64,000 bases of DNA from JBGVSA01 sp049840475 (GCA_049840475.1 JASGKX010000003.1:248001-312000), one strand, 5' to 3'. Positions 51,756-60,767 are shown, counted from the stretch's first letter. The notes: a model not told the origin generated them from the sequence alone. Numbers and translations are program-made.

Positions 51756-51782
51756 ACATCGGCCCGGCGCTTTGAAACTTGA
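51756..51782 (-). promoter_or_regulatory. Sigma-28 (FliA) promoter of flagellin 2
   Basis: On the minus strand TCAAGTTT, an 11-base spacer and GCCGATGT match the FliA consensus TAAAGTTT-N11-GCCGATAA. It lies about 80 bases before the flagellin 2 start codon. Confidence 0.85.
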
Positions 51783-51880
51783 ATAAGAGCTGCTTTTGCG
51801 CGTTATTTCCAATGTATGAGCCATTAACGACGGACATTGCCGTGGCTTTAGGAGTTTTTTTGTGGCCGTGTCGCGGCAAT

Positions 51881-51907
51881 AAAAAAGGGCGACCTTGAGG
51901 TCGCCCT
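51881..51907 (-). terminator. Intrinsic terminator after the holin-like gene
   Basis: AGGGCGACC-TTGA-GGTCGCCCT (51886-51907), with a T-run on the minus strand (51881-51886 read as A on the plus strand). It lies 40 bases past the stop of the PF04020-type gene. Confidence 0.9.
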
Positions 51908-51947
51908 GTCCGCTGCAAATGACCGCTGGGCGGTCGATTCGATACAT

Positions 51948-52286
51948 CTAGTCGGATAACGCCAGATTCACCGCCCAGGTCAGAATGGCATAAACGATCG
52001 CACCCCACATGGCTGGCCAGAAGCCCGGCACGTGGAATCCCGATATCACTTCGGCCACCAGCCAGAACATCAGCGCGTTGATCACCAGCGCGAACAGCCC
52101 CAGTGTCAGCACCGTGATCGGCAGCGTGAGAATCAACAGAACGGGGCGGATCAGCGCATTGACCAGACCGATCAGCAGGGCGGCGAGCAGGGCGGTCATG
52201 AAGCTGCTGACCGTGATCGAAGTCACGATCTGTGGTACCAGCATCAGGGCCACGGCATTGAGTGCCCAGCGCAGGACGAGTTTCAT
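51948..52286 (-). CDS. Phage-holin-family (PF04020-like) membrane protein
   Basis: 112-residue protein that is almost entirely hydrophobic, with four predicted membrane helices (VALMLVPQIVTSITVSSFMT, LLIGLVNALIRPVLLILTLP, ALVINALMFWLVAEVISGFH, AMWGAIVYAILTWAVNLALS). The NALIRPVLLILTLPITVLTLGLF region is characteristic of the family named for mycobacteriophage holin-like proteins, which is widespread in chromosomes and of unknown function. No phage genes are nearby. Confidence 0.85.
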   Translation of the reverse strand: MKLVLRWALNAVALMLVPQIVTSITVSSFMTALLAALLIGLVNALIRPVLLILTLPITVLTLGLFALVINALMFWLVAEVISGFHVPGFWPAMWGAIVYAILTWAVNLALSD

Positions 52287-52334
52287 TGCATCTCCATATT
52301 GCGTTTGTCATGCGGGCGAACCCGCTGATGTTGG

Positions 52335-53813
52335 TTATTCGCTGTCTTCGAACCACGTACGTCCGTCGCGTTCGATGAGCGCGATCGAAGCAGACGGCCC
52401 CCAACTGCCTGAACTGTACGGGCTGGGGCGCTGACCGGTGGCGTTCCATGCGGCGATGATCGGATCGATCCAGCGCCACGCGGCGGCCACTTCGTTGCGG
52501 CTCATGAACAGCGTCTGGTTGCCACGGATCACGTCCATCAACAAGCGTTCGTAAGCGTCGGGATTGGCGACGCCGAAGGTCTCGGCGAAGCTCATATCGA
52601 GCGGTATGCGCCGCAGCCGCATACCGCCGGGACCGGGGTCCTTGATCATGACTTCGAGCGTGACGCCTTCGTCCGGCTGCAAGCGGATGACCAAACGATT
52701 GTGGTGAATGCGCCCTGCCGTGTGGTCAAAGATCGAGTGCGAAATGTGGCGGAAGTTCACCACGATCTCCGACACACGATTGGCCAGACGCTTGCCGGTG
52801 CGCAAGTAGAACGGCACCCCGGCCCAACGCCAGTTGGCGATCTCAGCCTTGATGGCGACGAATGTTTCGGTATTGCTTTCGTCCTTGCCAATGTCGTCGA
52901 GGTAGCTCTGCACAGGCTTGCTGGCCACCGAGCCTGCGCGATATTGGCCGCGCACGGTGACGTGTTCGACATTGCGCTCATCGATGCGCTTGAGTGCTTT
53001 GAGCACTTTGAGCTTTTCGTCACGCACGGATTCGGAGTCGTAGGCGTCGGGCGGCTCCATGGCGATCAGCGTGACCAGTTGCAGCATGTGGTTCTGCACC
53101 ATGTCGCGCAGCGCCCCGGAGGTGTCGTAGTAGCCGCCTCGTTCACCGACGCCGATGTCCTCGGACACCGTGATCTGGATATGGTCGATGTTGCCGCTGT
53201 TCCAGAGCGGCTCAAACAGCCGGTTGGCAAAGCGCAGCGCCATCAGGTTCTGCACGGTCTCTTTGCCGAGATAGTGGTCGATGCGGAAGATCTGGTTTTC
53301 CGCAAACACTTTGCCGACAGCTTCGTTGACTTCCTGCGCGCTCTCGCCGTCCTTGCCGATCGGCTTTTCAAGCACCACACGCGACTGCGGCGTGATGAGG
53401 TGAAATTCCTGAATGTGCTGCGAGAGCGGTGCGAACAATTCGGGCGACACGGCAAAGTAAAAAGCCCGTGTGCGGTCCGCGCCTTCGGCCAGCACTTGTG
53501 CGAGTTCGGCCCAGCCCGCTTCGCCCGTGGCGTCTACCGCACGATAGTCGGTGCGGCGGGCAAAGCGTTCGAGCACAGCGTCGTCGATGGCGCTGGCAGG
53601 CACGAATTCGCGTACCGATTTGCGTACGAAATCGGCATAACCTTCGCGCGACAATTCACGGCGCGAAACGCCGATGAGGCGGGCTTCGTCCGGAATCTGT
53701 CCGGCATGGTCCCGGTGGTACAGCGCGGGGAGCAGTTTGCGGGCGGCCAGGTCACCCGTGCCGCCAAATACGACGAGGTCGAAGGGTGCGACCTGGATGG
53801 TGCGAGAAGACAT
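52335..53813 (-). CDS. zwf: Glucose-6-phosphate 1-dehydrogenase
   Basis: First enzyme of the oxidative pentose phosphate / Entner-Doudoroff entry, oxidising glucose-6-phosphate with NADP. 492 residues from the ATG at 53813 (GGAGA upstream). Nucleotide-binding start LVVFGGTGDLAARKLLPALY, catalytic signature FRIDHYLGKETVQNLMALRF, and C-terminal blocks YLRTGKRLANRVSEIVVNF and PDAYERLLMDVIRGNQTLFM. Length is normal. Separate from its flanking genes. Confidence 0.95.
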   Translation of the reverse strand: MSSRTIQVAPFDLVVFGGTGDLAARKLLPALYHRDHAGQIPDEARLIGVSRRELSREGYADFVRKSVREFVPASAIDDAVLERFARRTDYRAVDATGEAGWAELAQVLAEGADRTRAFYFAVSPELFAPLSQHIQEFHLITPQSRVVLEKPIGKDGESAQEVNEAVGKVFAENQIFRIDHYLGKETVQNLMALRFANRLFEPLWNSGNIDHIQITVSEDIGVGERGGYYDTSGALRDMVQNHMLQLVTLIAMEPPDAYDSESVRDEKLKVLKALKRIDERNVEHVTVRGQYRAGSVASKPVQSYLDDIGKDESNTETFVAIKAEIANWRWAGVPFYLRTGKRLANRVSEIVVNFRHISHSIFDHTAGRIHHNRLVIRLQPDEGVTLEVMIKDPGPGGMRLRRIPLDMSFAETFGVANPDAYERLLMDVIRGNQTLFMSRNEVAAAWRWIDPIIAAWNATGQRPSPYSSGSWGPSASIALIERDGRTWFEDSE

Positions 53814-53928
53814 CGTGATCTCCTGCGTTATCGGGGGGAGCTTGAAAGTGTAACGCCAGCGCTGCCCTGATGCCGCCATCGTGGCGCCAGGGCGCCGGCG
53901 CAGCGTCAATATATATCTTTCATGCGGC

Positions 53929-54931
53929 CTACGCTGCGACTGCCCGTGCGTCAACCTGTTCCCAGGCGCGCCACAACAGATCCGGAGTGGCATCGCGCAG
54001 CATCTGCGGGTCGGACAGCATGCGCCGGAACTGACGGGCGCCCGGCAGGCCATTCGCCAGGTTCAGGACGTGGCGGACGATGGCGCGCATCGGCGTGCCG
54101 TGCTCGCGCTGCTCCTGCTCGCAGTACGTCACCAGCGCCGCGATAACGTCGGCGCGGTGCGGTTGCCAGTCGCCATTGAACAGGGCTCGCTCCCATTCAG
54201 TCAGCGCCCAAGGGTTGTGATAGGCCTCGCGGCCGATCATCACGCCGTCGAACGTGCTCCAGATGCTCACGGATGGCATCGACTGTCGCAATACCACCGT
54301 TGATCAATATTTCAAGCTCGGGGAATTCGGCCTTGAGCCGGTATGCGAATTCATACCGCAGCGGTGGGATCTCGCGGTTTTCCTTCGGCGACAGACCCTT
54401 GAGCCACGCATTGCGCGCATGCACGATGAATGTCTGCGCGCCGCCTTCGGCCACCGTGGCGACGAAGTCGTGCACAAAACCGTAATGCTCGACGCGATCG
54501 ATGCCGATGCGATGCTTGACGGTAACCGGCAGTCGCGTCGCCGCACTCATGGCCGCGACGCAATCACGTACCAGTTGCGGTTCGCTCATCAGGCAGGCGC
54601 CGAATGCACCGTTCTGCACGCGCTCGCTTGGGCAACCGCAGTTGATGTTGACTTCGTCATAGCCCCATTGTTCGGCCATCGCCGCGCATTGCGCGAGCGC
54701 TTCGGGGTCCGAGCCCCCTAGTTGCAGCGCCACGGGCTGTTCGCGCGCGTCGAACTGTAGATGTCGGGCCTGGTCGCCATGGACCAGCGCGCCAGTGGTG
54801 ATCATCTCTGTGTACAGCCAGGCGTGGGGAGCCAGCAGGCGATGGAAGTAACGGCAATGGCGGTCGGTCCAGTCCAACATTGGGGCTACGGACAGCCGGC
54901 GCGGGGGAAGGGCGGGGGGAACTGTTTGCAT
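53929..54931 (-). pseudogene. dusA: tRNA-dihydrouridine(20/20a) synthase DusA, one frameshift
   Basis: FMN-dependent enzyme reducing uridines in the tRNA D-loop. From the ATG at 54931: LSVAPMLDWTDRHCRYFHRL, LQLGGSDPEALAQCAAMAEQ, the catalytic cysteine region NINCGCPSERVQNGAFGACL, and HARNAWLKGLSPKENREIPP. After IREHLEHV an extra base near 54251 breaks the frame; DGVMIGREAYHNPWALTEWE and the helical C-terminal domain continue in another frame to 53929. Corrected length is 333 residues, normal for DusA. As written, the product lacks part of the FMN site and the tRNA-binding domain. Confidence 0.87.
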
Positions 54932-54982
54932 GGCCGCATTTTAGCGGGCCGGCTTGCGTGGCTCGGGTAAAATCGATGCCTC

Positions 54983-55669
54983 ATGAAAATCCTGGCTCTC
55001 GAAACCTCCTGCGAACGTGGCTCCGTCGCGCTCATCCTTGACGGCGAACCCATCGAACGCGCCTTGCCGGGCAGCGCTGCCGGCCACTCCGCCAACATCC
55101 TGCCACTGGTGCGCGAGATGCTGGCCGAAGCTGGCATCGGTGTCGCTGCTTTGGATTGCATCGCCTTTGGCAGCGGGCCCGGCGCTTTTACCGGTCTGCG
55201 CTTGGCCTGTGGCGTCGCACAAGGGCTTGCGCTGGGCGCGGATCGTCCGGTTGCCCCGGTCAACAGCCTGTTGGCGATGGCCGAGCCTGTTGCTGCCGAC
55301 CTGATCTACTGCGCGGCGGACGCCCGTATGAACGAGGCCTATGTGGCCCGTTTCCGGCGTCAGAACGGGGGGCTGGTTCAGGTCGCCGAGGCCGAGTGCG
55401 TGCCACCCGAATCCGTACCCGTGCCAGTCAACGCGGGTTGGCAGGGGGTAGGCACGGCGTTCCGCGCTTATCCGTCCATCGCTGAACGCCTTGCCCACCA
55501 CGTTGCCGTGCTGGACGCCGAGGCCGTCCCGCACGCTGTCGCCGTGGCGCGGTTGGCCGCGGGCAATCCAGCGTCGTGGATCGACCCGGCACTGGCTGCG
55601 CCCGAATACGTCCGCAATCGTGTGGCGCTGACGGTGGCCGAGCGCCTTGCTCAAGGTGGCAAGGCATGA
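54983..55669 (+). CDS. tsaB: tRNA threonylcarbamoyladenosine biosynthesis protein TsaB
   Basis: ASKHA-fold partner of TsaD in formation of t6A37 in tRNA. 228 residues starting KILALETSCERGSVALILDG, with CIAFGSGPGAFTGLRLACGV, the TsaB signature, and CAADARMNEAYVARFRR. Its stop overlaps the rimI start (ATGA), the usual arrangement. Confidence 0.93.
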   Translation: MKILALETSCERGSVALILDGEPIERALPGSAAGHSANILPLVREMLAEAGIGVAALDCIAFGSGPGAFTGLRLACGVAQGLALGADRPVAPVNSLLAMAEPVAADLIYCAADARMNEAYVARFRRQNGGLVQVAEAECVPPESVPVPVNAGWQGVGTAFRAYPSIAERLAHHVAVLDAEAVPHAVAVARLAAGNPASWIDPALAAPEYVRNRVALTVAERLAQGGKA

Positions 55670-56157
55670 GCGCCGTCCTGCAAGGTCGCGGCGACCGCGC
55701 GGGCATCCCGGCGGATGAACTCAGCTTCTCGCCGATGACGGCTGACGATCTGGACTGGGTCGCCGAAGCGGAAGCGTTCATTTATCCGTTCCCGTGGAGT
55801 CATCGCGACTTTGCCAATTCGCTGGCGGCCGGCCACAGTTGCTGGCTGCTGCGACATCGCGGCGCACGTGCCGGCTACGCCGTGTTGATGCTCGGGGTGG
55901 ATGACGCCAATCTGTTGAATATCAGTGTCCTGCCCGATTTGCAGGGCAGGGGGCTGGGGTCGGCGCTCATGTATCACGTGTGCGAAATCGCGCGCACAGC
56001 GGGCAAGACACAACTGTTCCTCGAAGTGCGCGTGTCCAACGTTACCGCCCAGTCGCTCTACGAAAAGTGGGGGTTCGTGCTCAATCGGCGCCGCAAGGGC
56101 TATTACCCGGCCACGGAAGGGCGCGAGGACGCGCTCGAATTGCGCAGGGATCTGTGA
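55666..56157 (+). CDS. rimI: Ribosomal protein S18-alanine N-acetyltransferase
   Basis: GNAT acetyltransferase acting on the N-terminus of S18. 163 residues: FSPMTADDLDWVAEAEAFIY, WSHRDFANSLAAGHSCWLL, acetyl-CoA motif ISVLPDLQGRGLGSALM, and ARTAGKTQLFLEVRVSNVTA with the following LYEKWGF. The start overlaps the tsaB stop by four bases, and the udg gene begins two bases after its stop, giving a tight tsaB-rimI-udg operon. Confidence 0.92.
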   Translation: MSAVLQGRGDRAGIPADELSFSPMTADDLDWVAEAEAFIYPFPWSHRDFANSLAAGHSCWLLRHRGARAGYAVLMLGVDDANLLNISVLPDLQGRGLGSALMYHVCEIARTAGKTQLFLEVRVSNVTAQSLYEKWGFVLNRRRKGYYPATEGREDALELRRDL

Positions 56158-56159
56158 CT

Positions 56160-57062
56160 ATGACGAAGCTCGACGCACGACGCGAACAGATGCTGGCCGA
56201 AATGGGTATCAAGCCCCGGTGGCAACTTCGCGACGCTCCGGCCGAAGCCGCGGTTGCAATCGAGGTGTCGGCACCTGAGCCCATAGTCCAACCCAAACCA
56301 GCGCCTTTGCGACAACCCGAGCCGATGCCTGTCATGGCTTCGGATGAGCCGCCCGCCTGGTTGGACGATGCTCCGCCGCCGTTCGACGACATGCCCGTGG
56401 GCGATGCAATGCCGATGGATCGCAGCGAGCCCGCGGTCGACGCGGAGCCCGCCAGCCGTTCTGCGCCTGCCGTGGCAAAGGTCAATCCCGTGTCAACCAT
56501 GGACTGGGACGCTCTGGAAGCCGCTGTGCGCGACTGCCGCGCCTGCCGTTTGTGCGAGGCGCGCAAGCAGACGGTGTTTGGCGTTGGTGCGCGTGAGGCG
56601 GAGTGGATGATCGTCGGCGAAGGGCCGGGGGCTGAAGAGGATGAGCGCGGAGAGCCGTTCGTAGGGCAGGCAGGGCGTCTGCTCGACGCAATGCTCGACA
56701 GCGTTGGGCTGTCGCGCCAGAACACCGTCTACATCGCCAACGCCGTCAAATGTCGCCCGCCGGGCAACCGCACGCCACAGCCTGACGAGATGGCCGCCTG
56801 CCGTCCTTTCCTTGAACGCCAGATCGAACTGGTCGCGCCCAGGCTGCTCATCGCCATGGGCCGCCCGGCCGCACAGACGCTGCTTGGTGGTGAGCCGCGT
56901 ATTTCGGCGTCGCGCGGGAAGGTGTTCCGGTACGAGTCCGTCCCCGTGGTGGTGACTTACCACCCGGCCTATTTGTTACGTAACCTGCCGGACAAATCGA
57001 AAGCTTGGGAAGACCTGTGTTTTGCACAGGATGAGATGGCGCGCCAGAAGGAAAAGGCGTAA
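56160..57062 (+). CDS. Family 4 uracil-DNA glycosylase
   Basis: Iron-sulfur uracil-DNA glycosylase removing uracil from DNA. 300 residues. The N-terminal ~110 residues are a Pro/Ala-rich low-complexity extension, common in betaproteobacterial versions. The catalytic part has CRACRLCEARKQTVFGVG (first cluster cysteines), GEGPGAEEDERGEPFVG, NAVKCRPPGNRTPQPDEMAA with further cysteines, LLIAMGRPAAQTLL and VTYHPAYLLRN. The last gene of tsaB-rimI-udg, ended by a bidirectional terminator. Confidence 0.92.
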   Translation: MTKLDARREQMLAEMGIKPRWQLRDAPAEAAVAIEVSAPEPIVQPKPAPLRQPEPMPVMASDEPPAWLDDAPPPFDDMPVGDAMPMDRSEPAVDAEPASRSAPAVAKVNPVSTMDWDALEAAVRDCRACRLCEARKQTVFGVGAREAEWMIVGEGPGAEEDERGEPFVGQAGRLLDAMLDSVGLSRQNTVYIANAVKCRPPGNRTPQPDEMAACRPFLERQIELVAPRLLIAMGRPAAQTLLGGEPRISASRGKVFRYESVPVVVTYHPAYLLRNLPDKSKAWEDLCFAQDEMARQKEKA

Positions 57063-57092
57063 CCCAGTGTGACCAATGAATGCTACCGCTGC

Positions 57093-57122
57093 GGTGGCGG
57101 TGGCGGTGGCGGTGGCGGTGGC
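57093..57122 (+). repeat. Tandem hexanucleotide repeat (GGTGGC)x5
   Basis: Five perfect copies of GGTGGC directly after the udg stop and before the terminator stem. It is intergenic, so copy-number change would not alter a protein. A slippage-prone simple repeat. Confidence 0.9.
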
Positions 57123-57124
57123 AC

Positions 57125-57161
57125 AAAAAAGGGGGAGGCGCGTGCAGCGCCTCCCCTTTTT
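57125..57161. terminator. Bidirectional terminator between udg and lplT
   Basis: GGGGAGGCGC (57132-57141), loop GTGCA, GCGCCTCCCC (57147-57156), with an A-run on the left and a T-run on the right. It ends both convergent transcripts. Confidence 0.93.
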
Positions 57162-57165
57162 ACTA

Positions 57166-58491
57166 TTAGTGTCCCGTGCCTTCCAACTGCGCCACGTCGT
57201 CGTGTTCGCGCTGATTGGCTTCAAAGCGCAGCTTCACCAGATACATGGTGGCGGCGACAAACAGGCCGAAGAGTACGATCACCACGTTGACCGACAGCCC
57301 CAGGCGGATGAGCAGGGCGTAGAGACCGGTCATGACGAGGATCGAAACGTTCTCGTTGAAGTTCTGCACGGCAATCGAATGCCCCGCACCCATCAGCACG
57401 TGGCCGCGATGTTGCAGAAGCGCGTTCATCGGCACGACAAAGAAGCCGGACAGCGCCCCCACCACGATCATCAGCGCCATCACGCACAGCATGCGTATAT
57501 GCAGATGGAAGTGCATCGCATGCCCGAAGAGGTCGAAACTGATCGTGCCGAGGTTTTCTCGTGGAAGATAAGGCAGCAGCACCATCAATGGCACGATCAG
57601 GCCCATGGCGATGCCGATGGGGATCACGCTCGCCGAACGACGCAGCGTTAGCCAACGGGCTGCGGCAATGGCGCCCACGGACACGCCGATCGCGACGACG
57701 CCTTGCAGTTGCGTGGCTTTCGACAGGCTTAACCCCATTGAATGGAAGGCCCAGTCGATCACGATGAATTGCAGCGTGGCGCCTGCGCCCCAGAAGAGAG
57801 TGGTGACGGCCAGCGAGATCTGCCCGAGCTTGTCGCGCCAGAGCAGACGAACGCAGTGCGTGAACTCGTGGATGAGATACCACGGGCTACGTTTGAGGGG
57901 TTTGTGATCGACGCCGGTGTCGGGCACGTACCGGTTGAATACGGCCGCGATCACATACAGCAAGCCCACCAGCAAGATGCTCGCTTGGTCGCCCGTACGG
58001 ATACCGGGGATGCCCAGACTCATCGCCCAGTCGCGGAAGTCCGGCAGGATCAGCGCGCCGCCCAGCAGCGAACCAAGGATGATGGCGCCCACCGTCAGGC
58101 CTTCGATCCAGCCGTTGGCCGTGACCAGCTTCGACGGCGGGAGCATTTCGGTGAGGATGCCGTATTTGGCAGGAGAATAAGCCGCAGCGCCCAAGCCGAC
58201 GACGGCGTAGGCGACCAGAGGATTGGTGCCTGCGAGCATCATGCCGCAGCCCACGATCTTGATGCTGTTGCTGATAAGCATCACCCGCCACTTCGGCATG
58301 GAATCGGCGAACGCGCCCACAAAAGCGGCCAGCACGACGTATGAGATCGTGAACGATGTCTTTAGCAGTGGCGCGTATTCAGGCGGTGCCTGCAAGTGCT
58401 GCAGGATCGCGATGGCACAGATCAGCAGCGCGTTGTCCGCCAGCGCAGAGAAGAACTGCGCCAGCATGACAATGTAAAAACCCAAGCCCAT
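57166..58491 (-). CDS. lplT: Lysophospholipid transporter LplT
   Basis: 441-residue MFS-type inner-membrane protein with about twelve helices that flips lysophospholipids inward for re-acylation. The N-terminus GFYIVMLAQFFSALADNALL is the LplT hallmark, followed by VVLAAFVGAFADSMPKWRVM, AAYSPAKYGILTEMLPPSKL and NGWIEGLTVGAIILGSLLGG. No fused acyltransferase (Aas) is present nearby. Divergent from a LysR regulator with 180 bases between. Confidence 0.92.
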   Translation of the reverse strand: MGLGFYIVMLAQFFSALADNALLICAIAILQHLQAPPEYAPLLKTSFTISYVVLAAFVGAFADSMPKWRVMLISNSIKIVGCGMMLAGTNPLVAYAVVGLGAAAYSPAKYGILTEMLPPSKLVTANGWIEGLTVGAIILGSLLGGALILPDFRDWAMSLGIPGIRTGDQASILLVGLLYVIAAVFNRYVPDTGVDHKPLKRSPWYLIHEFTHCVRLLWRDKLGQISLAVTTLFWGAGATLQFIVIDWAFHSMGLSLSKATQLQGVVAIGVSVGAIAAARWLTLRRSASVIPIGIAMGLIVPLMVLLPYLPRENLGTISFDLFGHAMHFHLHIRMLCVMALMIVVGALSGFFVVPMNALLQHRGHVLMGAGHSIAVQNFNENVSILVMTGLYALLIRLGLSVNVVIVLFGLFVAATMYLVKLRFEANQREHDDVAQLEGTGH

Positions 58492-58671
58492 GTATCTCTC
58501 TTATGCGGGCGAAAGCGCGTTTATACCACAGACCATTTGTCACCCTTCGTGCGTAGAACGGTGAAATCATGTCGTGGTGTGGGTTGCAACAAACAAAGAC
58601 ACAAGCAGGTGACATTGCAGGGCGTTTGTGCTGCAATGGCCGGCAATAAAAACTTCTTATATGGAGGCGCC

Positions 58672-59625
58672 ATGGCTGACCGAAGACTCCAGGTCTTTCA
58701 CGCCGTCGCAAAGCACGGCTCCTTCACTCGCGCGGCTGAAACGCTGTTCATGACGCAGCCGGCAGTGACCTTCCAGATCAAGCAACTGGAAGAGCAATTC
58801 AACACGCGCCTGCTCGATCGCGGGCATGGTCGCGTGTCGCTGACCCCGGCGGGGGAAATCGTCTTTGCCTACGCCGAGCGGATTCTCGGCCTGTCGGACG
58901 AGATGGAGACCCGCATCAACGAGCTGACGGACGAGCTCACGGGCGTGCTGACCATCGGCGCCAGCCCGACGATTGCTGCTTATTGGCTACCGCAGCTCAT
59001 CTCCAAGTTCAAACAGAAATACCCTCGCGTGGTGCCTCGGGTGTTCGTCGGCAACTCCGAGAACATCGAGAACCGCGTTGCCGCGCACGATATCGACGTC
59101 GGCATGGTCGAAAAGGACTCGGACGACCCCGATCTCGAATGCACGCTGGCTTATCGCGACGAACTCATGGTTGTCGTGCCGCCGGGGCACATGTTGTCCA
59201 AGGTGAATTCTGTGCGGGCGGTGGACCTCCAGCCGTTCGATTTCGTCGATCGCGATCCGGGTGCGGCAATCCGGGCACTGGCTGAGAACTTTTTCCGTAC
59301 ATCGGGCGTTCCGCCGGAAAACCTCACCCGCGCCGCCGAACTTGGCAGCCTTGCTGTCATCAAGCAACTGGTACGCGATGGTGTCGGCTTTGCGATCATC
59401 TCGCGCGCCTCGCTGGGCCGTGACCTGCGCGACGGTACGCTGATCGCGATTTCGCTCCAACCGCGTCTGTATTCGTCGCTGAACGTACTGGTGCCCAAGG
59501 ATCGCTTCCGCGCGCGGCTGCACTCGACCTTCGCGGAATTCACCGTGCAGCACATGAGTGAGCTGGCCCAAAATACCGGCAATTCGGGCGATAATGCGCT
59601 CGCCGCAAATAACCCCCAACCTTGA
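58672..59625 (+). CDS. LysR-family transcriptional regulator
   Basis: 317 residues. The N-terminal winged helix (RLQVFHAVAKHGSFTRAAET, MTQPAVTFQIKQLEEQFNTR, GRVSLTPAGE) is followed by a periplasmic-binding-like effector domain (LTIGASPTIAAYWLPQLISK, VGMVEKDSDDPDLECTLAYR). GGAGG lies just before the ATG at 58672. It is divergent from lplT, which could be a target, but the regulon and ligand are unknown; the sequence resembles CysB/CbbR-like LysR proteins only in general. Confidence 0.9.
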   Translation: MADRRLQVFHAVAKHGSFTRAAETLFMTQPAVTFQIKQLEEQFNTRLLDRGHGRVSLTPAGEIVFAYAERILGLSDEMETRINELTDELTGVLTIGASPTIAAYWLPQLISKFKQKYPRVVPRVFVGNSENIENRVAAHDIDVGMVEKDSDDPDLECTLAYRDELMVVVPPGHMLSKVNSVRAVDLQPFDFVDRDPGAAIRALAENFFRTSGVPPENLTRAAELGSLAVIKQLVRDGVGFAIISRASLGRDLRDGTLIAISLQPRLYSSLNVLVPKDRFRARLHSTFAEFTVQHMSELAQNTGNSGDNALAANNPQP

Positions 59626-59638
59626 ACTGACAAGGCGT

Positions 59639-59670
59639 GGCATGGAGTAGAGCGCTGCATACTCCATGCC
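59639..59670 (+). promoter_or_regulatory. Hairpin in the alr leader
   Basis: GGCATGGAGTA (59639-59649) pairs perfectly with TACTCCATGCC (59660-59670) with a 10-nt loop. No T-run follows. It may end the LysR transcript or sit in the alr 5' leader 24 bases before the start codon. Confidence 0.5.
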
Positions 59671-59693
59671 CTGAAAACGCCTCATACCGACAC

Positions 59694-60767
59694 ATGGCTC
59701 GTCCCATCCGCGCTCGCATCGATACATCGGCTTTTCGTCACAACTATTTGTTGGCCAAGGACCGTGCGCCCACCGCGCGCGCCTGGGCCGTGGTCAAGGC
59801 CAATGCTTATGGGCACGGGCTGGTGCCCTGTGCCAACGCCATTGGCGACGTTGCCGACGGCTTTGCGTTGCTTGAAGTCAGCGAGGCCGCTGCGCTGCGC
59901 GAAACCGGGCTGAAACAGCCCATCATGCTGCTCGAAGGCGCCTTCCGCGAAGACGACGTGCTGATGGCCGCCGAATATGACCTCACATTGGTCGTACATG
60001 GCGCCGAACAGTTGCGCATGCTCGAACTGATGGAGCTCGACCGGCAGGTCGACGTTCACGTCAAGATCAACACCGGCATGAACCGCCTGGGCCTGCCGCC
60101 GACGTGCGCGGCCAAGGTGGTTGAACGTCTGCGGGCGTGCGGACAAGTGCGCGAGATCACGCTGATGACGCACTTTGCCAGCGCGGACGACGCGCGTGGC
60201 ATTGCCCGGCAATTGGAGGTTTTCGACGCCACGGCAGCAGGGCTCGATCTGCCATGCAGTGTGGCGAACTCGGCGGCGTTACTGCGTTTCCCCGAAGCGC
60301 ATCGTGACTGGGTGCGGCCGGGCATCATGCTATATGGCGGCTCACCCATGCCCGACATGCTGCCGAGCGAAACGATCGGTCTGCAGCCGGTGATGACGCT
60401 GGAGAGCGAAATCATCGGCGCGCAGACGCTCGAAGCGGGGCAAGAGGTTGGCTACGGCGCCTTGTTCCGCGCCGACCGCCCGATGCGCACAGGTACGGTT
60501 GCCTGCGGGTACGCCGACGGCTACCCGCGCCATGCACCCACCGGTACGCCAGTGCTGGTGAATGGCGTGCGCACGCGTACCCTGGGGCGCGTATCGATGG
60601 ACATGCTGTCGGTGGATCTCACGGATATTCCCGATGCCGGTGTCGGTTCGACGGTTACGCTGTGGGGGCAGGGGCTACCGGCCGACGATGTCGCTACCAG
60701 CGCACAGACCGTGTCGTATGAACTCTTCTGTGCACTGGCCAATCGCGTGCCGGTGCTGACACGCTGA
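59694..60767 (+). CDS. alr: Alanine racemase
   Basis: PLP enzyme making D-alanine for peptidoglycan (biosynthetic Alr or catabolic DadX; not separable here). 357 residues with the PLP lysine in WAVVKANAYGHGLV, INTGMNRLGL, SVANSAALLRF, VRPGIMLYGGSPM, and the catalytic tyrosine in VGYGALFRADRPMRTGTVAC. The C-terminal beta domain has RVSMDMLSVDLTD. The stop overlaps the radA ATG (TGATG). Confidence 0.94.
   Translation: MARPIRARIDTSAFRHNYLLAKDRAPTARAWAVVKANAYGHGLVPCANAIGDVADGFALLEVSEAAALRETGLKQPIMLLEGAFREDDVLMAAEYDLTLVVHGAEQLRMLELMELDRQVDVHVKINTGMNRLGLPPTCAAKVVERLRACGQVREITLMTHFASADDARGIARQLEVFDATAAGLDLPCSVANSAALLRFPEAHRDWVRPGIMLYGGSPMPDMLPSETIGLQPVMTLESEIIGAQTLEAGQEVGYGALFRADRPMRTGTVACGYADGYPRHAPTGTPVLVNGVRTRTLGRVSMDMLSVDLTDIPDAGVGSTVTLWGQGLPADDVATSAQTVSYELFCALANRVPVLTR

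Noticed and set aside
51948..52286. Prophage remnant inferred from the holin-like gene
   Set aside because: The PF04020-type family is common in ordinary chromosomes, and no other phage gene, att site or integrase is present.
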